Shown piece by piece: positions 59,165-64,000 of a stretch of DNA of 64,000 bases. The stretch's first letter is position 1, and the number at the start of each line of letters is the position of its first letter. Source of the DNA: Tenacibaculum sp. SZ-18 (lineage in GTDB: Bacteria > Bacteroidota > Bacteroidia > Flavobacteriales > Flavobacteriaceae); contig NZ_CP019335.1 of NCBI RefSeq assembly GCF_002813915.1, forward strand, positions 1,223,777-1,287,776. Direction: 5' to 3'. The notes under the pieces are model-generated. The model was not told the DNA's origin. It ran no database searches and was given only the letters and a program-made list of their open reading frames with translations. Both the position numbers and the translations under genes were made by a program.

Positions 59165-60421
59165 CTATTTTTCTAAAAAGAATGGGAATTCCCAGAAAGG
59201 GTTTTCTTTTTTTGAAATTGAAATTATATTTTTACCACCTTTAAATTTTTCAGTTTTAAGATAAAAAACTGCTCCTAATTGATTGGTTCTTTCATGTTTA
59301 ACAGTTAAATAATCAGGTGAAATAGTGTTCTCGTTAACCTTTACGGTCAAATATTCGGTGTAGCAAATTCTATTAGCTTCATTACTTTCTGCTTTACTTA
59401 ATTTTTTATTATCGTGACCACAAAGCTTAGCCAATGTTTTATGTTCATATTTAAATATTGGAATGAAAACTTTCAGCAGTTTTTTAGTAATGATATCAGC
59501 ATCAATTTCTGGATTAAGCAAATAATCATTATTCTCATTATTTGTTTTGTAGAAAGTAGGTGAGATAATGGTTTTCTTAAAATATCTAGAATTATTTGCC
59601 ATGTAATCAATATTGGTATTCTTCATTTGGTAACTTGCAACTAAACTTCCAAAAATTAAAAACACTATTAAAAGATATACAAGTTTTTTTTTCTTTTTAA
59701 AGTTAGAGCCAAAAACCATACTAATTTGAAGTATAGATTTATTTAACGGTCCGAACATAATAATTGAAGCTATTTTATTTGTTTTAAAAGCTATTATTTG
59801 AAGTTTAGCTTTATTATGGTTGATCTTAAGATTTGCAAGAATGCCAATAACTGTTTGTATTATTAAAATAGCAATAAATGCATATATAGGTATCAATAAT
59901 AAATAAGAAGGAACTGAATCGATCAAGCCATTGTAAACAAATAAGTAAATACTAAATATGATTGCAGTATTTGTGTAAATTAAAAGAAAAGTAAATGCTA
60001 CCGAAAATATTACACTACATAACTCATCAACTTTTTCAATTGAGTCCTTCACTTTAGGTAAAACAGATACAATTTTTTCAGTGTAAATTTTAGAATACGC
60101 GCTATCTTCAATACTATAGTCAGGAAATACAGAATTTAAACCAACCAACCCTATCCAATAAGCTCTTAGGCAAAAGTGAATTACAAACATTGCCGCTAAT
60201 ATGCTTATTCCAAATAGCCCAAAAAATACAATTAAGAAAGCAAAAGAATATAATTTAGGGTTAAGAATGTTTATAAAAACATTTGTTATCCAATTAATAA
60301 TTACAAATAACTTGAAAGTCCCGAATACTGCTACGGCAGATACTAATAATTCAGCTTCCCAACTTTCGTCTTTTAAACGTTGTAGCCATAGCTTAGATTT
60401 AGCTTTTTCAGAGTTTTCCAT
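59165..60421 (-). CDS. Polytopic membrane protein, paralogue of the one at 12515-13843
   Basis: A 418-residue protein. An N-terminal amphipathic helix (KLWLQRLKDESWEAELLVSA) precedes about six membrane helices to residue 270, then a soluble tail that contains two Cys and ends ISKKENPFWEFPFFLEK. The DSW(Q/E)xEL(I/L) start, the R-(G/A)-x-WIG-(A/L) loop (here RAYWIGLVGLNSV) and the final PFW motif are common to the protein at 12515-13843, so they are diverged paralogues 46 kb apart. No domain name is known to me; the tail probably faces the periplasm. Confidence 0.75.
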   Translation of the reverse strand: MENSEKAKSKLWLQRLKDESWEAELLVSAVAVFGTFKLFVIINWITNVFINILNPKLYSFAFLIVFFGLFGISILAAMFVIHFCLRAYWIGLVGLNSVFPDYSIEDSAYSKIYTEKIVSVLPKVKDSIEKVDELCSVIFSVAFTFLLIYTNTAIIFSIYLFVYNGLIDSVPSYLLLIPIYAFIAILIIQTVIGILANLKINHNKAKLQIIAFKTNKIASIIMFGPLNKSILQISMVFGSNFKKKKKLVYLLIVFLIFGSLVASYQMKNTNIDYMANNSRYFKKTIISPTFYKTNNENNDYLLNPEIDADIITKKLLKVFIPIFKYEHKTLAKLCGHDNKKLSKAESNEANRICYTEYLTVKVNENTISPDYLTVKHERTNQLGAVFYLKTEKFKGGKNIISISKKENPFWEFPFFLEK

Positions 60422-60533
60422 TGGTTGATTGTTTTTGCGAATATAATTTTTTTAAGGAGGATTAAAACTATATACTTTAATCAAGGGAATGTTAAAACTT
60501 TAATAAAAAATCTATTTTTGTTCACTTAATACA

Positions 60534-60541
60534 TATATTTG
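60534..60541 (+). promoter_or_regulatory. Candidate Bacteroidetes -7 promoter element for the GLPGLI operon
   Basis: TATATTTG fits TAnnTTTG and lies 20 bases before ATG 60562, giving a short leader. TTTG at 60517-60520 is nearer than the ideal -33 distance, so the match is partial. Confidence 0.4.
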
Positions 60542-60561
60542 TTAAACAAAACTAACAAATT

Positions 60562-61392
60562 ATGAAATCTTTACTATTAAAATCCCTTGCGGTTCTACTT
60601 GTTTTAGGGTTCACAAAACCAGAAGAAGTACAACAATTTCAGGGTATGGCTATTTATTTTTCAAAAGCTAAAATGGAGTTAGGCAGATGGGGAGCAAGAA
60701 TGAGTGAAGCGCAAAAAAAACAGATCAAAGCTCGTTTAAAAAACAGGTTGGAGAAAGAATACGTTTTAAACTTCAACAAAAAAGAGTCTTTTTTCAAGGA
60801 AGAAGAAAAAATTGATGCAATTTCGGGAGCAACTGATTCATGGGGGAAGAACTTTTCTCAAGGAGACCAATATAAAAATGTACAAGATAATGAATTGGTA
60901 CAGAGTCAAGAATTTTATGGCAAACGCTTTTTAGTTAAAGATGCCTTGCAAAAAATTAATTGGAAAATTGAAAAAGAATCAAAAAAAATAGGAAACTATT
61001 TGTGCTTTAAGGCAACTGCGGTTTTACCTACGAAAGAATTAACATGGTATGACTTTTCATGGAGCGATCTTAGAAAAGCAGAAGTGAAAAAAGATTCTTT
61101 AGGAAATGATATTAAGCCAAAAATTGAAATGACTACTGTAGAGGCTTGGTATACTCCACAAATACCTGTAAGTCATGGTCCAGGCGAATATTGGGGATTA
61201 CCAGGATTAATATTGGAAGTTACTGCAGGTAATCGAGTTATGTTATGTTCTAAGGTGGTGATTAATCCAAAAGATAAAATTGAAATTATAGCACCTGAGA
61301 AAGGTAAAGAAATAACAAAAGTAGCATATCAAGAAGTTATCAAAGGAAAGATGATTGAAATGAGAAATAACCGAGGTAGAAGAAGAAGATAA
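60562..61392 (+). CDS. GLPGLI-family protein
   Basis: A 276-residue exported protein with an N-terminal signal (SLLLKSLAVLLVLGF). The name-giving motif is intact in EYWGLPGLILEVTAGN near residue 215, preceded by VEAWYTPQIPVSHGPG and by a Trp/Lys-rich core. GLPGLI proteins are of unknown function, found in Bacteroidetes, and often encoded beside a TonB-receptor-like protein, as here: the next gene begins 42 bases downstream. A basic tail (RNNRGRRRR) ends the chain. Confidence 0.9.
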   Translation: MKSLLLKSLAVLLVLGFTKPEEVQQFQGMAIYFSKAKMELGRWGARMSEAQKKQIKARLKNRLEKEYVLNFNKKESFFKEEEKIDAISGATDSWGKNFSQGDQYKNVQDNELVQSQEFYGKRFLVKDALQKINWKIEKESKKIGNYLCFKATAVLPTKELTWYDFSWSDLRKAEVKKDSLGNDIKPKIEMTTVEAWYTPQIPVSHGPGEYWGLPGLILEVTAGNRVMLCSKVVINPKDKIEIIAPEKGKEITKVAYQEVIKGKMIEMRNNRGRRRR

Positions 61393-61434
61393 CAAGTAGT
61401 TAAAACTCGGACTCATCAAATCAAATTAATCAAT

Positions 61435-64000
61435 ATGAAAAAAATTACGTTGCTACTTTTCCTTCTTGCAATGAACAGTATTTTCTGTCAGATAACAATG
61501 AAAGGAGTGGTTAGAGATACACTGAAAAATCCATTAGATTTAGCCAATATTATCGCCATAAACCAAGAAACAAGTGCCTTAGAATCCTACGGAATTACTG
61601 ATGAAAAAGGCACCTATTCTTTAAAACTTAAAAAGAATAACAGTTACAAGATTCAAATAAGTTTTATAGGAATGAAAACTTATGAACAGGTTATTTCTGT
61701 TAAAGAAAATAATCTTACAAAAGATTTTATACTACAGCCAGATAATTCATTAGACGAGGTTGAGATAACTTATGAAATGCCAGTAACGATTAAAGGTGAC
61801 ACGTTAATTTATAATGCAGATTCTTTCAAAAACGGGACAGAGCGAAAACTTGAAGATGTGCTTGAAAAATTACCTGGAGTTGAAATTAATGAAGATGGAC
61901 AAGTTGAGGTAGAAGGAAAAGTTGTAAATAAACTTATGGTAAATGGTAAAGATTTTTTCGACGGTGATACAAAACTAGCCACTAAAAATATTCCTTCAAA
62001 TGCTGTAGATAAAATTCAAGTCCTTCGAAATTATGCTGAAGTTGGACAATTAAGTAGCGTACGTAATAATCAAGATAATGTTGCATTAAATATCAAGTTA
62101 AAAAAAGGAAAAGAAAACTTTTGGTTTGGAAATGTTACTGTTGGGGGAGGTTCTTCTCCAGATGAGGGATTATACCTAGTACAACCAAAACTCTTTTATT
62201 ATAGCCCGAAATACAGTATTAATTTTATTGGAGATGTAAATAATATTGGTGAAGTAGCTTTAAATAGACGTGATATTCGTGGATTCGGAGGTGGATTCAG
62301 AGCTCCTAGTAGAAGCAGTGGAACAAGTATTAATCTTGGGGATAACAGTCTAAACTTTCTTACAAGTCAGAATAATGCATTAAAGATTGAGAATAACTTA
62401 GCAACTGCAAACTTTAGTTATTCTCCCAAATCAACATTAGACTTAAGCGGATTTGTTATTTACAACAACAGTAAGATTTTATCTAGAGAAACCAGTTTTG
62501 TTCAATACACGAATCAAGAACTTGGTATTCCTGATGAACGAACAGATCAATCGAGTACAGAGAGATCAGACCAAGGTTTAGTGAAGTTAAGTGCTTCTTA
62601 TAAACCAAATGTAAACAATCAAGTTGATTATGATATAATTGGTAGAATTTCAAAAGATACCCAAGATCAAAATTTATTTTCATCTGTCATAGGTACAACA
62701 GCTCAATTAGATGAGGTAACGCCTTACAGTATAAATCAAAACTTGAATTATTACTATACATTAGATGAAACCAATATTTTCGCTTTTGAAGCTCAACATT
62801 TAATCAAAAATGAAGACCCTTTCTATAATGCGGTTTTGACTAATACAGCAGGAAACACAGATCCTTTTGATTCCACTGCGGATGCTTTAGGATTGGATAC
62901 TACTCAGGATAATTATAACATTAATCAAAATAGAAGAATAAAATCGAACCAATTGGACGCGAAATTAGATTACTATAATTTGATTAATACAAAAAGTAAT
63001 ATCAACCTAACACTTGGAACCATTATTAGTAGTCAAAAATTCAATTCTAATATCTTTCAATTTTTGAACGACGGTACTGCTTTTAATCCAACTCCAATAA
63101 TTAATGACTCTAAAATTGTTAACGATATTGAATACAATTTCAGTGATATTTATTTAGGAGTTCATTACCGATTGAAAGCCGGAAAATTTACCATAACTTC
63201 AGGATTTTCATTGCACGCTTATGGAAATCAAAATACACAATTTGGTCAGGAATTTGGAGAAGATTTCTTTAGAATTTTACCAGATTTTGAAACAAGAATT
63301 CAATTTAAGAAAAGCGAAGCTTTAACTTTTAGATACGAGATGAGAAATCAGTTTACTGATGTAACTCGTTTAGCTGAAGCTTTGGTTTTTAATAACTTCA
63401 ATAGTATTCAGTTTGGAGAGCCAGAATTGCAGAATGCATTATCTCACAATTTAAGTTTATTTTACAGTAGTTTTAATTTGTTCAATTATACAAACGTATT
63501 TGCTAGAGCTTCCTATTCAAGTAATATCGATCAAATTAGAAGTTTAACTACATTCGAAAATGTAATTCGAACCAGTACATTTTTCAATTCAAATTTTGCA
63601 GATGAAAATGTTAATCTTTTTGGTAGAGTTCAAAGAACATTTGGAAAATTTAGAACAAGTTTGAATGTTAATTTGAACTACAGCAAAATTAATCAGTTTA
63701 TTCAAGGAATTCAGTCTTTAAATGAAGGATTTACACAAACATATACACCAGGAGTAAGAACAAATTATTTAGAAGCTCCAAATGTAAGTTTTAGATATAG
63801 ATATAGCGTTACTAATAATAACCAAGGAAGCAGAAAAACTACTTTTATAACAAACGCTCCATCGGTTGAATTTGATGCTTATTTATGGAAATCTGTAACG
63901 TTTAGAACAAATTATACGTATACAAATCAAGATTTAGGAGACGGAAACTCACAGTCATTCCAAAATTGGGATGCAACCATATCGTACAGGAAAGATAGAG
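61435..64000 (+). CDS. TonB-dependent-receptor-like outer-membrane protein (runs off the window)
   Basis: At least 855 codons from ATG 61435, open to the last base. Signal peptide KKITLLLFLLAMNSIFCQ, then a CarboxypepD_reg-like domain (about 20-105: MKGVVRDTLKNPLDLANIIA, TDEKGTYSLKLKKNNSYKIQ, SFIGMKTYEQVISVKENN). A plug-like region follows (about 120-200: DTLIYNADSFKNGTERKLED, VLEKLPGVEINEDGQVEVEG), then alternating beta strands of a large barrel. No TonB box is obvious. Together with the GLPGLI gene it forms an operon that probably imports or presents an unknown substrate. The C-terminus is missing. Confidence 0.9.
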   Translation, partial: MKKITLLLFLLAMNSIFCQITMKGVVRDTLKNPLDLANIIAINQETSALESYGITDEKGTYSLKLKKNNSYKIQISFIGMKTYEQVISVKENNLTKDFILQPDNSLDEVEITYEMPVTIKGDTLIYNADSFKNGTERKLEDVLEKLPGVEINEDGQVEVEGKVVNKLMVNGKDFFDGDTKLATKNIPSNAVDKIQVLRNYAEVGQLSSVRNNQDNVALNIKLKKGKENFWFGNVTVGGGSSPDEGLYLVQPKLFYYSPKYSINFIGDVNNIGEVALNRRDIRGFGGGFRAPSRSSGTSINLGDNSLNFLTSQNNALKIENNLATANFSYSPKSTLDLSGFVIYNNSKILSRETSFVQYTNQELGIPDERTDQSSTERSDQGLVKLSASYKPNVNNQVDYDIIGRISKDTQDQNLFSSVIGTTAQLDEVTPYSINQNLNYYYTLDETNIFAFEAQHLIKNEDPFYNAVLTNTAGNTDPFDSTADALGLDTTQDNYNINQNRRIKSNQLDAKLDYYNLINTKSNINLTLGTIISSQKFNSNIFQFLNDGTAFNPTPIINDSKIVNDIEYNFSDIYLGVHYRLKAGKFTITSGFSLHAYGNQNTQFGQEFGEDFFRILPDFETRIQFKKSEALTFRYEMRNQFTDVTRLAEALVFNNFNSIQFGEPELQNALSHNLSLFYSSFNLFNYTNVFARASYSSNIDQIRSLTTFENVIRTSTFFNSNFADENVNLFGRVQRTFGKFRTSLNVNLNYSKINQFIQGIQSLNEGFTQTYTPGVRTNYLEAPNVSFRYRYSVTNNNQGSRKTTFITNAPSVEFDAYLWKSVTFRTNYTYTNQDLGDGNSQSFQNWDATISYRKDR

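Overview
The window is AT-rich DNA from a member of the Flavobacteriaceae; gene content and codon use suggest a marine, Tenacibaculum-like organism, but the genus is an inference. The evidence is a type IX secretion (T9SS) C-terminal sorting domain on an S8 protease, a GLPGLI protein paired with a TonB-receptor-like outer-membrane protein, a GlmU-like protein, a membrane-bound Reg_prop/Y_Y_Y/LytTR regulator, double-glycine leader peptides, Bacteroidetes-type RHS debris, and almost no Shine-Dalgarno sequences. I see no tRNA or rRNA gene, no CRISPR array and no intact insertion sequence.

Layout. (1) 0-3.1 kb: the tail of one gene, a secreted DUF6263-like protein, then a gene graveyard of four decayed genes: parts of an epimerase and of a TolB/NTF2-like protein fused back to back (intact relatives of both lie at 6.1 and 16.2 kb), a carboxypeptidase-regulatory-like protein and a transglutaminase. 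(2) 3.1-6.1 kb: a membrane-tethered LytTR regulator followed by a small double-glycine-leader peptide. (3) 6.1-24.8 kb: mostly housekeeping and exported proteins on the minus strand (epimerase, large zinc metalloprotease, M23 and M28 peptidases, HtpG, MFS transporter), split by an ECF sigma/anti-sigma operon whose divergent promoters are readable, and a FabH-type ketosynthase. (4) 24.8-26.2 kb: decayed DNA including a dead T9SS cargo gene. (5) 26.3-33.5 kb: GlmU-like protein, lipoprotein, an orphan RHS tip with an amber codon in its variable C-terminus plus a probable immunity gene, a tandem array of imperfect hairpin repeats, a second double-glycine peptide, a BON/LysM protein and an outer-membrane barrel. 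(6) 33.6-38.9 kb: lpdA, argS and two conserved enzymes. (7) 38.9-44.0 kb: the most unusual locus. Three double-glycine-leader peptides of exactly 86 residues with a shared F-x-C-Y motif flank four tandem paralogous lipoproteins arranged A-B-A-B. (8) 44.1-60.4 kb: housekeeping and envelope genes (mnmA, subtilisin-like protease, nitronate monooxygenase, ribB, LptF/G permease, LolA-like protein, ftsK, dgkA-like, tpx, MATE pump). (9) 60.6-64 kb: GLPGLI protein and a TonB-receptor-like protein running off the window.

Themes. Five peptides share a leader of the form M-x-K-x-(I/V)-x-(N/K)-(L/V)-...-(E/D)-x-(Q/E)-x-x-(I/V)-x-G-G or a close variant, but no peptidase-containing ABC transporter lies in the window, so export must be supplied from elsewhere. 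The lipoprotein/peptide locus is the best candidate for an undescribed system. The accessory islands (0.9-3.1, 24.8-26.2 and 28.4-33.5 kb) show ongoing gene decay, illegitimate recombination and repeat accumulation between well-kept core genes.
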